Positions 1-10,500 of a stretch of DNA of 25,533 nt are shown one piece after another. Within the stretch, counting starts at the first letter, position 1, and every line of letters starts with the position of its first letter. Below the pieces are notes generated by a model. It did not search any database, was not told where the DNA came from, and worked only from the letters and a program-made list of their open reading frames with translations. The position numbers were made by a program, and so were the translations under genes. Origin of the DNA: Xanthoparmelia taractica (Eukaryota; Ascomycota; Lecanoromycetes; Lecanorales; Parmeliaceae); contig JANQBS010000418.1 in the NCBI GenBank assembly GCA_033085395.1, positions 1-25,533 on the forward strand, given 5' to 3'.

Positions 1-49
1 AATTTTTTAAAAAAAGTTGAAAAAAAGTTGAAAACGACTATGTTCAACA
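1..49 (-). repeat. Possible edge of the G2 3' LTR
   Basis: On the minus strand the sequence beyond the polypurine-like tract starts TGTTGAACATAG, which fits the usual TG start of an LTR. Only 49 bases are inside the window, so the LTR cannot be measured. No matching copy of this end was found right of 6713, where the other LTR should be, so the call is tentative. The stretch also holds a short A-rich near-tandem (AAAAAAAGTTG twice). Confidence 0.3.
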
Positions 50-50
50 G

Positions 51-73
51 ATACCACACCTTTCCGACCCGTA
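51..73 (-). promoter_or_regulatory. Polypurine-tract-like edge of G2
   Basis: Read on the minus strand, this purine-rich 23-mer contains GGGTCGGAAAGGTGTGG and lies one base before a TG start. That is where the plus-strand primer of a Ty3/gypsy element is expected. An exact inverted copy is at 25416-25438. It keeps G/C bases that its surroundings have lost. A terminal inverted repeat of a larger element is the alternative reading. Confidence 0.5.
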
Positions 74-260
74 CTCGCTTGCTTATCAAATTCTTAACTT
101 GTTGATACTATTGCTTTATTATTATTGTTAATAAATTCGCATTGACGATAAACTACTAGAAAACTAATAGCAGTAAGATTATATTGACGGTTAAGAGCAT
201 ATAGTGTAGAAGTAATTAGAATGCCAAAATAACAATAACACAAACATCACAATTATTAAT

Positions 261-297
261 TAATATCTCCTTTCAATAATCACACAAATGCTATCAA
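261..297 (-). other. Conserved block near the 3' end of G2
   Basis: On the minus strand this block (CATTTGTGTGATTATT and a following purine stretch GGAGATATTA) matches G1 at 18196-18230 with only about three differences, all transitions. The flanks of both elements are far more diverged. It lies downstream of the chromodomain and about 190 bases before the polypurine-like edge. Its role is unknown; it could be part of the pol C-terminus or a cis-acting signal. Confidence 0.6.
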
Positions 298-534
298 GTT
301 AAGAGGAATTATATTCTCGATTAATAAAACTTATTGAATCATTTAAATGTAGCGATGAGATATTAGATATAGTGTGAGTGCCATGAGAATATAATATTTG
401 CTATAATATTGAGTGTGATTTTCGAATACTATTAATATGAGTAACGAGATATTCGACTCATAAATCTCTTTGTTGAGTTAAGTAATTATATTTTTTGGGC
501 TTACGAAGATATTATAATTTAAACGATATTAGCG

Positions 535-1760
535 ATAGCGATTATATCCTTATATTATTGCACTAAGTCATCGGAGTTAATGAGATCTTTGGCGTTATAT
601 TATTAATTATATTTAGACTCGTATCTTAATTATCTAATAAGATATTACGTGACAAGGTCTCTATCTTTTCGAATAACTCGCTTATTAAGAATTTGCTCTA
701 CTTTTCAAAACTTATACTTATTAATATTCTCTTTTATATATATTATATCTAATTAATTAGAGATAAAACGATTATATATATTAGAGTTAAAAGTAGAAAT
801 AGACTTTAATTAGATGATATTAAAGATTAAATATATATTTTAATGCCTTAAGATAGCTAATTTATAGATTTGTTTATCGACTTTTTATAATATTTCGAAA
901 GAATCGATATATTATTAAGATAGCTTAATAATAATAATAATAATAATAATAGCAGTAATAATAGAAATGAAATAGTCTTTATATAATCGTAAATAAGCTT
1001 AATCGCCCTACTTAAGAAATCTTAATTAATATTTTCTATTATAATAATATCTTTGATTTATTTAAGCAAATAAGATAATATTAGTTATTTAAATGTGAGT
1101 AACGATAGACTATAATAGAGATATAGTAAATTTTCTAAGTAGATTAAGTAATCTATTAAATTAAAATTTGTAAATTAATTCGTTAAGAGTTTTATTATTA
1201 ATCGTATTAAGATTAAGTTATTAAATAAAGCTTATATTCGTAAAAAAATTAACGTTAGAGAGTAAGATTCTATATAATATATAAATAGAATTATAATACT
1301 ATCTTCGCTATTTAATTAATTCTTTTACTACTTTTATTTATCTAAGAATAATAGATAATCGAATAAAGTAAGTTTACTTCGAGCTTCGATTAAAGCTTAA
1401 AAAAGAATTTTTTTATTACGATTCGTGAGCAAAACTCTTAAGATTTCTTAATTTATAATATTAAGTCTATTAAGTAATATAATAGCTTATTGAGCGATAG
1501 AGTAATTCTTTTTATTAAATACGAAAATTATCTTTTTTTATAAACCTATTTATTATAAAAAAAATATTAAATTTTTTATGTATTAAATTTAAAATTATAA
1601 AAATAAAATTTAGAATAAGTATATAAAATAATATTAGCGAAGACTCGATTAATTATAGAGAGTTATAAGAGCGATATCGGCGTATTTAAAGAATAAGATA
1701 TTAAGAATATAATCTAATATACTATCGAAGATATTTAATTAATTTATATATATATTAAAT
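535..1760 (-). pseudogene. G2 pol: integrase with C-terminal chromodomain (decayed)
   Basis: Minus-strand remnants of the integrase that would insert the element's cDNA. Around 1555-1760 I recognise the segment after the zinc-binding region of fungal gypsy integrases (LQLIESS, then ILNFI). There the first catalytic Asp of the usual LDFI pattern reads Asn. The central core between about 1000 and 1550 is heavily damaged. At about 535-710 the frame reads a chromodomain, with VEQILNKRV, then TQYLIR and YNAKDL. Trp codons have become TAA/TAG. Chromodomains of chromoviruses guide integration to heterochromatin by binding methylated histone H3. The family call is confident; domain limits are approximate. 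Confidence 0.75.
925..950. repeat. TAA trinucleotide microsatellite
   Basis: About eight perfect TAA/ATA units lie inside the G2 pol region. On the minus strand they read as a run of Leu codons. This is probably slippage expansion in AT-rich decayed sequence. Confidence 0.85.
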
Positions 1761-2049
1761 ATTCGAAATTTTAAATAATCATTTAATAAGCTATTTTAAG
1801 AATAATTTTAATTATACTTTAAGATATATAAAGACGCTATATATCGATAAGCTGAGTAATATAAAAGAGAAGATTTTAATATTTCTATATAATATCTTTT
1901 ATATATCTATCAAGAACGAAAGAAAAATCAATAACGTTCTCGTTAATATTCTTATTCTTAATTATTAAAGTAGAGATTCTAAGTCTATCTTATAGTCATC
2001 TTCGAGGTCTTTAAGAAATGTAGAACTTATCTCTATAAATATAGTAGTA

Positions 2050-3540
2050 AAGAGAGCATTTAGCTTATTATGCTTATTAGAGAGAGATATATTATTAATA
2101 CTTATAAGTCTTAAAAGTGTATCAGAAACGATATACTCTTTTCTAAACTTATATTAAATATCAACACGAAATTATCTAAGAAATTAAGAAGCTTTAATAA
2201 GACGAACGTTTATTCTTATAATAAAATTTATTAAGATAATTAATAATTATCTTACAATGTTTAGAATAATAGAATAATTCGTTTAAATAATAGTAATATA
2301 CTTTAAAGAGTCTATTAGATATCTTATTTTCTTTAGCATCTAAATAAAGCCTATTATCTCGAATTCTATTAATTAATAATTACGTTTAACTTAAGTTAAT
2401 TCTCGAGATAGAAATAGAATTAAATAAATTATAGTGCGGGAAGATTATTTGAAGCTTAAGTTTAAATTAAATTCTTTATTCTTAATATAAAAAATCTATA
2501 CTTTAAAATCGAATTCTTTTAAAGTATTTAAATTTATTTAAATTAATCTATTAAAATCGTGATAAATAAGCATAAAAGATTAAGATAATGCTATATATAG
2601 ACTATTAAAATTAATCTTTTTCGTCTTATTTAATAAAGATAATTTAAAGCGAGAAGAATATATACGAAGGAAATTATCTTTTAAAGAAGCTTCTTTTAAT
2701 AGCCTTATTTTAAGATTCTATAAAAATATTATAAGCTATATATAATAATAAACTAAGCTACGAAGATAGTCTATTAGATTAAGATAATGCTTTAAATCTT
2801 TAAGAGTTACGATATAATTTAGCTTAATAATCGCTTTAAGTTTATTATCTATAATAATTATTTTTAAAGAATTAATATATTAATTAAGTAGATTAATATT
2901 TAAATATCTCAAAAAGATCTTTTTAAAGGCGATTAAAATATTATACTTAATTAAAAATTAAAAAAGTTTTCTTAAATAATAGAGATACTTAGAGAAGCTA
3001 TTAGATTCAATAATAATATTATTAATATATATCTATATGAAGTCTTTAAGAGCTCTTAAAATATAATTAATTCTTCTATATACGTAGACAATTAAATACA
3101 TATATCTTATAATTAAAACATTAAATATTTCCTACTCTCGATGCGTAACTACTATAACTATATATCGAAAGTCGAGATATATAAGTTATTGATAGAAGAA
3201 TAATACTATATTTAGCACTATTAAATGCATATAATTAAGTAATTTAAGATAATATCTAATTAAAGAGATACGAAATAAACGTCTAATATAATAAGATCGT
3301 TTAATTCACGAATATTAATTATTGCTTTATCCTTTCTTTTATTATTAGATAGAGTTTTTCAAATAACGATGACGAGATAGCTAAACGAATTTGACTGCTT
3401 TGTGTACTTCAAACGATCTTGCTATTGAAGTATATCGAATATTTTATTAATTACTACCTTGTCTGTTAAACTAAGGAGATAGACTTTCGCTCTTTTATTA
3501 GATAGTCTTAATTATTAATTATCTCGAAGAGAAAGCTTTA
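2050..3540 (-). pseudogene. G2 pol: reverse transcriptase and RNase H (decayed)
   Basis: Minus-strand remnants of the enzyme that copies the element RNA into DNA. The RT active-site box (usually YVDD) is at 3029-3018 and reads TAT ATT AAT AAT (YINN), so both catalytic Asp are Asn. The frame continues through the RT thumb and connection, with KYLYYLRKLF, LRYLNINLL and LKHYLNL, in the order of fungal gypsy pol. RNase H patterns follow, including LSQSFMLIYHDFNRL and LILFLSRELT at about 2560-2380. Numerous stops fall where Gln and Trp are expected. The upstream RT fingers, above about 3100, are only weakly readable. The element cannot be active. Confidence 0.8.
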
Positions 3541-4066
3541 TTTATTTATTCTGTGACACTTTAATAAAATCTTTATTCTTTTATAAGAACGAAAAATCAT
3601 TAACTAGATTAGTTAATTGCTATCTTTCTTCCTTATTTTCATAGATTATCACATTATTAAAAAGCTTTAATTTCGTTATTTATATAGAGATATTAATTGA
3701 AATATAATTAATTAAAGATTAGAAATTATTAACTAAACTTATTATTATAATAGCGGCAAAAGTGACTACTTTCTTTATTTAATTCGTAAAAGGCATTTCT
3801 ATAGCAAAGAAGACGTTTTCGTAATGGATTTCTTATAGTATTCTTAAGTGTAATTTCTTGAGAATTTGCATAGTATAATTAATCTCGTTTTTAACTATTA
3901 TATTAATAATATTAACGTTAATTATATAAGTATATATAATTAAATTATACTGCTTTATAGATTCGAAAATAAAGTCTCTATTAGATAGATTCTTAGGCGT
4001 AGTAATAGATAGAATTTACTAAGCTCTCGATGCAATAGTAAGTGTCTTTTATAATCGTTTTATATA

Positions 4067-4363
4067 CTAATCAAAATTATAAGTTATAATTTTAATAATA
4101 ATATCACAACTATTAATATAAGCCTTATTTTTGCTTATATCAAGCATAATTTTCTTCGATCTTATAATATTACTTTTTATTAGTAAATTTACCTTCAAAT
4201 TATTAATTAAATAAATGTCCCTCGTAATATAAGCAAGAGTCTTATTATTATTTCTTTTGAGATCTAGAAGATATATTAAAATAAGCATATATTTATCGAT
4301 ATTATATATTATAGAATTAAGTTCTTTACCATATAGATAAGATAATATTTTTCTGATTTTCAC
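4067..4363 (-). pseudogene. G2 pol: protease-domain fragment, still open for 98 codons
   Basis: This is an open stretch within an otherwise broken pol. It reads TLAYITRDIYLINNLKVNLL, then NIIRSKKIMLDISKNKAY and INSCDI. In fungal Ty3/gypsy pol this pattern sits after the DTG active site of the retropepsin-like protease, with 'REIHLVDNLKANMLIG' type wording. G1 carries the equivalent segment at 14308-14625, which supports homology. The ATG at 4363 is probably not a true start, because pol is expressed as a polyprotein. The DTG itself should lie just upstream (above 4363), where I could not read it clearly. Confidence 0.75.
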
Positions 4364-4599
4364 ATTAGGTAGAAGAGATAAAAGCTATTATCTATCGATT
4401 AATATCACATTAGTCTCTGAATTAATATATTCTTTCTTATTCTTAGCTGCATTTAGCATAAATCGTAATAGAATATAAGCGTAATTTCAGTCACGAAAGC
4501 TAAAATTAGTGCCTAATCTAGCTCTATTCTTAGAGTCTAATTAAATAACAATTTCTATAGTACGTTTAAAAATTCACAAATTTAGTAAAAGAGTTATTA

Positions 4600-6430
4600 T
4601 AATATTAATTATTTAACTTATCAAAATTATATTCTAATTGCTTCTAATAGTTATTAACTTCAGTATTCTATTAAAGCGCATTTTCTTTCGCTTGACTAGA
4701 ATTTTCTTACTTATTTTTAGTAATCGCTTCTGCTTAATAAATAGTAGCCTTAGATCTAAAATTCTACTAAAATTATTAACGATTTCCATTATTTTGACTT
4801 TTGAATTTTCGATTTATTTAATCGAATTAATTCGTTTATAATAGTCGATTCGTTAAATCTAACGTATTTTGCTACTCTTTAGCTTACACGAAAGACCTTT
4901 AATTCGCTTACTGTGGTCGTGAATCGTAGCGAGAATTTAATCAATAGTATTATAGTCGTATTACTAAGGGCGATAAGTATTTTAATTAAAGAAGTTAGAA
5001 GATTAAAATAATTGCTATTAACGATACGATTACTCGTATTGCTACTGCTATTCAAATGACTAAGAAGGATTAAATTAATTCTACTAATCTTAACGAATTG
5101 AAGTCGAATTTGAAAGGCCTTACTGAAATACGTTTCTTATTGCATTTCGATAAATATTTTCACGTTAATTCTATTGATTTTAATACTATTACTAAGATCT
5201 TTAAACGAAAGCCTAATATTAATACTATCTAATATATAGCTTAAATTAGACTACTTTCTTTATGTTAAGCATTTGAATAAAGCTTACAATAATAGTAGCT
5301 GAATTTAATAAGTCGATAAAGACTCGTAATTTCGATATAATTCCCTAATAGATAAATATTAATTAATTTTAAATACTATTAATATTAGTTAATTTTATGT
5401 GTCTAACGACTATTTACACATAGCTAATAGACTCACGGCGCGCTCGAGCATCTATTATTATATACTTTTCTGCAGTTAGATTCGAGAGTGTTATATCTAG
5501 TAATTCCTTGAATTTTGTAGAGAGAGCTCTAAACTATTCTTTTACTTTACTATCTTTTACTTTACTATCTTTTACTCGAAGATCTCTCCGCTTCAAATTT
5601 AATAGCTTTAAGATATATCAAGCAAGTGCAAAATCACGAAAATAAGTATTTATATTAATACGAACTATAGCTTCTTCTTTTATAGCTATCAAATTATTAA
5701 TTCTTTTAATAAATAAAATCACACTGCGATAATATACGTTCTTTTCTATAATTATAATCTCACTCTTTTCGTAAGACTTATTTAAAAAAGAATCGAAATA
5801 GTCTAATTCTATAATATTTCATTTGCTATTAGAACTCGATACTTCTACTATAATCGATTCGAGTTCTTCTAGCTCTTCTAACTCTTCTAATAAGCCTCGT
5901 TCTTTCCTAGATTTAATAGATAATTGCAAGTTATTAATAATATTTATAACGACGAAGTTAATAGCATTATTAATTATATCTTATAATTGTTAAGCCGTGA
6001 AATTAATAATTATTTTAGATATAGTTTAACTTAATTATCTACGAGAAGTACTTAAATCACTTAAATCAATAGTATCTATAGTAGTAGAATTCTCACGAAT
6101 TATTAATAATAGTGATATAGAAGGCGAATTATCTAATAGAGAATCACGATTATTATTAGTAGAATTATTATTAATATTAGTAGAGTTATTATTAATTAAA
6201 TAATCGATTAGGTGTATTTTTAGTAGAAAAAGAATTAAAGAGTAAGTTTTTAAGAGACTGAGTAACTTACTTAAAACGTCGAATAGATTTACGAAAAATA
6301 GGTTTATTAACGACTTAATTAGATAATTAACGATCTTAAATTAATAAATAAGTAATTATTCTTAATAAATTAGTAATAGAATTAATAATAGATATTAATT
6401 TAATAGACCTAAACGTGAGATGCTTATAAA
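4600..6430 (-). pseudogene. G2 gag polyprotein (decayed)
   Basis: Minus-strand gag, the structural protein that packages element RNA. From right to left there is an Asn/Ser/Thr-rich N-terminal part (about 6200-6090). Next comes an acidic LLEELEELEELE stretch encoded by a 9-bp repeat (about 5860-5890). The conserved gag core lies at about 5830-5440, with YFDSFLNKSYEKSE, NVYYRSVILFIKRI, YFRDFALA and LTAEKY. It continues to about 5250 with a FIDLL segment. A Gln/Asn-rich stretch at about 4760-4600 ends near FTKFVNFQTYYRNC, resembling the C-terminal zinc-finger region of fungal gypsy gag. Between about 5250 and 4760 the minus frame is poor, and an insertion or heavy damage cannot be excluded. Confidence 0.7.
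5540..5576 (-). repeat. 15-bp tandem repeat inside G2 gag
   Basis: The unit TTTTACTTTACTATC occurs twice perfectly, plus 7 bases of a third copy. On the minus strand it encodes a repeated five-residue KDSKV motif within gag, just after the conserved core. The copies are identical despite RIP around them, so the expansion may be recent or may simply lack mutable dinucleotides. Confidence 0.9.
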
Positions 6431-6599
6431 TCTCCTTGATATTATTAAATATTAAATTAGCGTATTTGTAACTAATAACAATAAATTCCTAAATATCAAA
6501 TGCGAGGCTAAGTACTTATCTATCTACTAAAGTAGCTAGCGTTAATTTGTGAGACTGATTGACAAAGAGCAAAAAAGCTAATGAGATCTTGTGAATCTA

Positions 6600-6643
6600 A
6601 TAGCTCACTTATTTAATAGATTCGATAACGATAAGTGAGCTAT
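6600..6643. repeat. 12-bp perfect inverted repeat (hairpin)
   Basis: ATAGCTCACTTA (6600-6611) is the exact reverse complement of TAAGTGAGCTAT (6632-6643), with a 20-base loop. It lies in the 5' leader of G2, between the primer-site-like motif and gag. It could fold in leader RNA; no function is shown. Confidence 0.85.
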
Positions 6644-6696
6644 ATTAATAAAGAACACCTCCTGAATCGATTCGACTATTATTTGACATTGAAATC

Positions 6697-6705
6697 GGCG
6701 TTGCT
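6697..6705 (-). promoter_or_regulatory. Conserved primer-site-like motif after the G2 5' LTR
   Basis: On the minus strand the motif AGCAACGCC begins 7 bases after an LTR-like TAACA end (edge at 6713). G1 has the identical nonamer at 11397-11405, also 7 bases after its mapped LTR end at 11389. The position suggests the minus-strand primer site, but I cannot name the tRNA. Confidence 0.55.
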
Positions 6706-6712
6706 CTCATAT

Positions 6713-6876
6713 TGTTATAAAAAAGATCTTGAGATTAATTGATTGCAAAGTCTATCGAATTCTAAGGGCCGGAGGGCGGAGAAATCTGCTGGGAAACTAA
6801 TACACATTTGGCCTAGCCTCCCCGATCTTCTCCCGATCTTCCCGAAATGCCTTTGGCATTGGCATATCGAAAAACC
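6713..6876 (-). repeat. Probable remnant of the G2 5' LTR, with a GC-rich island
   Basis: On the plus strand this starts TGTTATAAAAAAG, an LTR-like end placed correctly beside the leader motif of G2. It runs into a GC-rich, little-RIPed stretch (about 6755-6860). That stretch has CCGGAGGGCGGAG, two copies of TCTTCCCGA-like sequence and the near-palindrome ATGCCTTTGGCAT. The far end is unclear. It does not match the 49 bases at the left of the window, so it may be truncated, or the island may be a separate insertion. Confidence 0.4.
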
Positions 6877-7387
6877 GTGATAGTGGAGAATAAATTAATT
6901 AAGAAAATTCGCGCTTAACTTAATATATTATCTAATAATCTTAGAAAGCTAGAAAATCCCGATAATACTTATTAAGATTAATTAGCCGATGAAATCTTAA
7001 TCGCTCTATTATCGCCAATAGAGAAACGAGAAAAATATTATTCTAAAACACTCTTTCTTTTTAAACACATTTTACTATTTAAGTTTTCTTATTTTATTTA
7101 AATATATTAAAGATAATTAAAAGAAGATATAAATATAAGATAAATATATATAATTATAAATAAAGTATTTAAAGAGCTTTAAAATCGATTAATTTTCGTA
7201 GAAAGAAGAAAAAGATTCGAAAGTAAAAACTTCGATAAAATATAATCTTTTTATTAAAATATCTAATAACTATTTAAGATTCTAAATACGAAGATATTAA
7301 AGAATAAATTTCCTTCTTTCTTCTTCTTTCTTATCTATTAGCCTCGAGAACGAAACGATTATATCTAAAGAGAGCAAATATTAAGAT
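6877..7387 (+). pseudogene. Unrecognised decayed reading frame, plus strand
   Basis: The plus frame beginning at 6877 reads like a protein once its TAA/TAG stops are ignored. Segments include NKLIKKIRA, LRKLENPDNTY, ALLSPIEKREKYYSKT and FVERRKRFESKNFDKI. It is basic and probably helical. I do not recognise the family. The frame stays in register across the RIP-free segment that follows and into the start of repeat R copy A, so it may be the upstream part of that element's protein. Copy B of R has different upstream sequence, which argues for a chimera or an older insertion here. Confidence 0.4.
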
Positions 7388-7582
7388 CCAGGAGATCCAG
7401 AATGCCAAGCAGACGCCAAGCAAACAATAGTGTCGTTCCTGTCGTTCTTAAGTATCTTAACCGAGTCATTCTAGATAAAACAATACACACACAATACACT
7501 TATCAAGATTTGACTTTAGTGCTTTCTTTGCTCGTTCCACAAGCTAGGATTTGGGATTTCCTGAATCCGTGTATTCTTAACA
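7388..7582 (+). other. RIP-free segment carrying a short open frame (7402-7614)
   Basis: These 195 bases are rich in CpA, including runs of ACACAC and many CCA/CAA, and so have escaped RIP, unlike both flanks. An open frame of 70 codons runs from ATG at 7402 to TAG at 7614. It starts MPSRRQANNS and ends in KRDEYKREK, which belongs to repeat R. In copy B the equivalent of the final TAG is TAA followed by the same frame, so the stop is probably a decayed Gln codon. Product unknown, no domain recognised. It may be a later insertion (TAAGA occurs at both edges) or sequence that was single-copy when RIP acted. Confidence 0.45.
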
Positions 7583-10500
7583 CTAAGAGAGATGAATATA
7601 AACGAGAAAAATAGCTCGTAGAGTAATAATAGTATTAAAGCACGTCTATAAGCGATATAAATATTATTCTTATATTAAAAAAATATTATTAACGAGTTTA
7701 AAAGCGAGAAGATAATATATAGTTTTCTTATTATTATTTATAAGATATCTTTCGAAGATCTAGACGCGTTTACTTAAGATAAATTTATAAAGATTTTAAT
7801 TAATAACGATTTATATTAAATAACTAAAACGTTAAATAATATATATAAGATTAAAAGAATTATATAATATCTTATTAAAGTTATATAAGCTTAGCGTCTA
7901 AATCTTAAGTTGACGTATAGAATTAAAGAAGTTCTTTCGCGAATTTATTTATAAACTTCTCTATAAGTTTAATTATTTTTATAATTCTTATACTTTTTAT
8001 AATAGAAATTAAAAATTTAAGAAAATTATAATAAATTATAATAAAATTAAAGAATAATAAAGAGAAGAAATCTATAGCGAGAATATTAGAGAAGAGAATA
8101 TTAATAATTTTTAAAGAGATTAAAACTCGTTTATAAAAGAAATTATAATAATAAATAGATTATAAAGCGATATTCTATTTTTTTAAATTATAATAATAAA
8201 AGTAAAAGAGATTTTAAAGAAGAATATCGCGTAAATAGAATATATATATAAATTAGCAGTAATAATAAGAAAGTCTTTTAGAATAATAATATATAATATA
8301 TATATATTAAGATTTTTAATATCGATAATTAGATAATAATAAAAATAAAGCTTAAGATTAATAATAATAGTCTTTATTCTAATTGAAAGATTCTTAAGAC
8401 TTATTAAATCTTAAGCGTTAAGTAATTAATAGCTTAAAGATTAAAAAAAGAGATATTTTATTTAAATAATTAATATAATTACGCTTAAAATAATAACAAT
8501 TCAATTATAAATATTTAATAAAAGAAAAAGAGATAAAGAGCATTAAGAAATTTAATTAAATAGTCTTATTAATATAATATTTTTATAATTAAAAATAAGA
8601 ATATATATATATAAAATATAGAAATAAAATTAATTAGGCGAAGTATAGATAGATATATAATATTTAAGATTATAAGAAGATAGTCTTAAAGATATTAAAG
8701 GTATATACCACTTATAAAAGAGCTAAATATATATCGTATAAGAGAGTATATTTAATAAAGATTAAGAAGATTTAATAAATAAAATAAAGAATCGCTAATA
8801 AGACTCTACTCTATAGAGTCGTTAGAAATATACTTTTATCTATTATTATAAAATAGAATTTATATTAACTATATCTAAGAAGAAGAGAAAAATATTAATT
8901 GATATTATTGATATTTTAAATAATTAAGAAAAGAAATCTAATTTAAGCGTAAGAGCGATTTTAAATTAATATTTTAACGTTAAGTTAAATTAAAGCTTAA
9001 ATTTATAAAAGATAATAAAGCGATTTATTAACGCTATTAGATTAATAAAATAAGAGTTAAATTAATAAATTCTTAATCTTCTATTTAAAATACTAAGCGT
9101 TAATAAAGATTCTTAAAAAATTATAAGAATAATTTCTAATTCTATTTAAATTTCTAAGATCTAATTATTATTAGCGAATATTAAAATAAAAGATAAATTA
9201 TAATAGATATATTAATATTTTAGATATTATAATATAATATAAAATATAAGATAAAAATAATAATAATCTTATTAATAGATTAAGTAATATAAAGTATTAA
9301 TAGATTAGTTGTTTAGAAGTTAAGCTATAATTCGCATAATAGAATTCTTCTTTAACTTTAGCTTAAGCTTTTTTTATCTCGCGTATAAAGTTAGAATAAA
9401 TATAAGTACTTCTTTTTATATTAATTGAAGACTCGATTTAGATAATTAGAAAATAAATTATTAATTAAAAAATATTAATACATTAATTCTTTAATTTAAG
9501 AAATAAAAGAGAATATTAAAACTAGATTCTATATATATTTATAATATATATAATTCTAGCTTATTATTAATAATATAGTAAAATTCTTTTAATTTCGCTT
9601 TAATAATAAAGATACTTAATTATTCTAAAAAGTATAGTCTTCTTAAAAACTTTAATCTTTATTATTCTAATTAAGATAATTTAAGTAAATATTTATATTA
9701 TTATAAGATTAATAAACTTATAATCGCGATATTAAATAAAAACATCGAGCTTATATTATTTAGCGAGATAATAAAGTGAAGAGCGAGAAGATTCAAGAAT
9801 ACTATTAACTTAATCTTTATTATTCTTAAAATTAACAAGATTATCTTAATATATTAAGTTCGTTTAGATTTATAATATAACTCTAACTATTTATTTATTT
9901 ATACGTAGTTAAAACTAATAATTAAAGAGTTAATATTAATATAAAGAAGAATATAAAAGATAGCGAAGATTAAGAATATTAAACCTAGAGCGCTATTATT
10001 TAACTCGTGTTTCTTCTTAATCTCCCTAATAATTAAAAACTAGATTAATAATTATTTAGAATCTTTACTTTAAAAACTTTACAAGATACTAAAGCTTATA
10101 ATCTTATAGATTAAATTATTAGAGAGAATAAAGTTCTTTTAAAATAAAGAATATAATAAAATTATAAAATTATTAAAGTTTTAATTAGATAATATTAGAA
10201 TAATTAAAGCGAATAGTTTATAAATAAATTATAAATAATAATTAAGAGACGCAATAAGACTCTTAATAAGATTAAGATTCTTTATTTTTATAGAAATATT
10301 TATAAGATTATATAATCGTCTAAAGAGATTTAAAGTCTAATTAAATAAATATATATTAATAATATGAATCTATATTTATTACTTAAGATCTTATTATTAA
10401 AGCAATTAATAGAAGATTAAACGTTTATATTTAAAGAAATAGTTTTAATTTTAAAAGAACTCTTCTTTTTTCTCTCTCTAAATTAATCTAAAGAAATATA

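Larger units (their letters stand above)
50..6712 (-). mobile_element. G2: RIP-decayed Ty3/gypsy chromovirus (internal region)
   Basis: This is the internal region of a long terminal repeat retrotransposon on the minus strand. From right to left it reads gag, protease, reverse transcriptase, RNase H, integrase and a C-terminal chromodomain, the order of Ty3/gypsy chromoviruses. All frames are broken by TAA/TAG stops and some frameshifts, and CpA/TpG are depleted, so it is dead. The right edge is inferred from a motif shared with G1 at identical spacing from the LTR end (6697-6705). The left edge is the purine-rich tract at 51-73. About 6.66 kb of internal sequence is close to the 7.05 kb internal region of G1. 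No target duplication can be tested because the left LTR runs out of the window. Confidence 0.85.

Noticed and set aside
928..960. Array-like periodic TAA sequence as a CRISPR or centromere-type repeat
   Set aside because: Simple trinucleotide slippage; no spacers and no longer-order periodicity.
4638..4841. Open plus-strand frame of 67 codons, hydrophobic
   Set aside because: It overlaps the minus-strand Gln/Asn-rich end of G2 gag, which fits the element order better; chance frame in AT-rich DNA.
5610..5645. Possible minus-strand LTR end resembling the G1 LTR (GCAAGTGCAA near CACGAAA)
   Set aside because: Only about 10 bases match, and the stretch is read through by the G2 gag frame.
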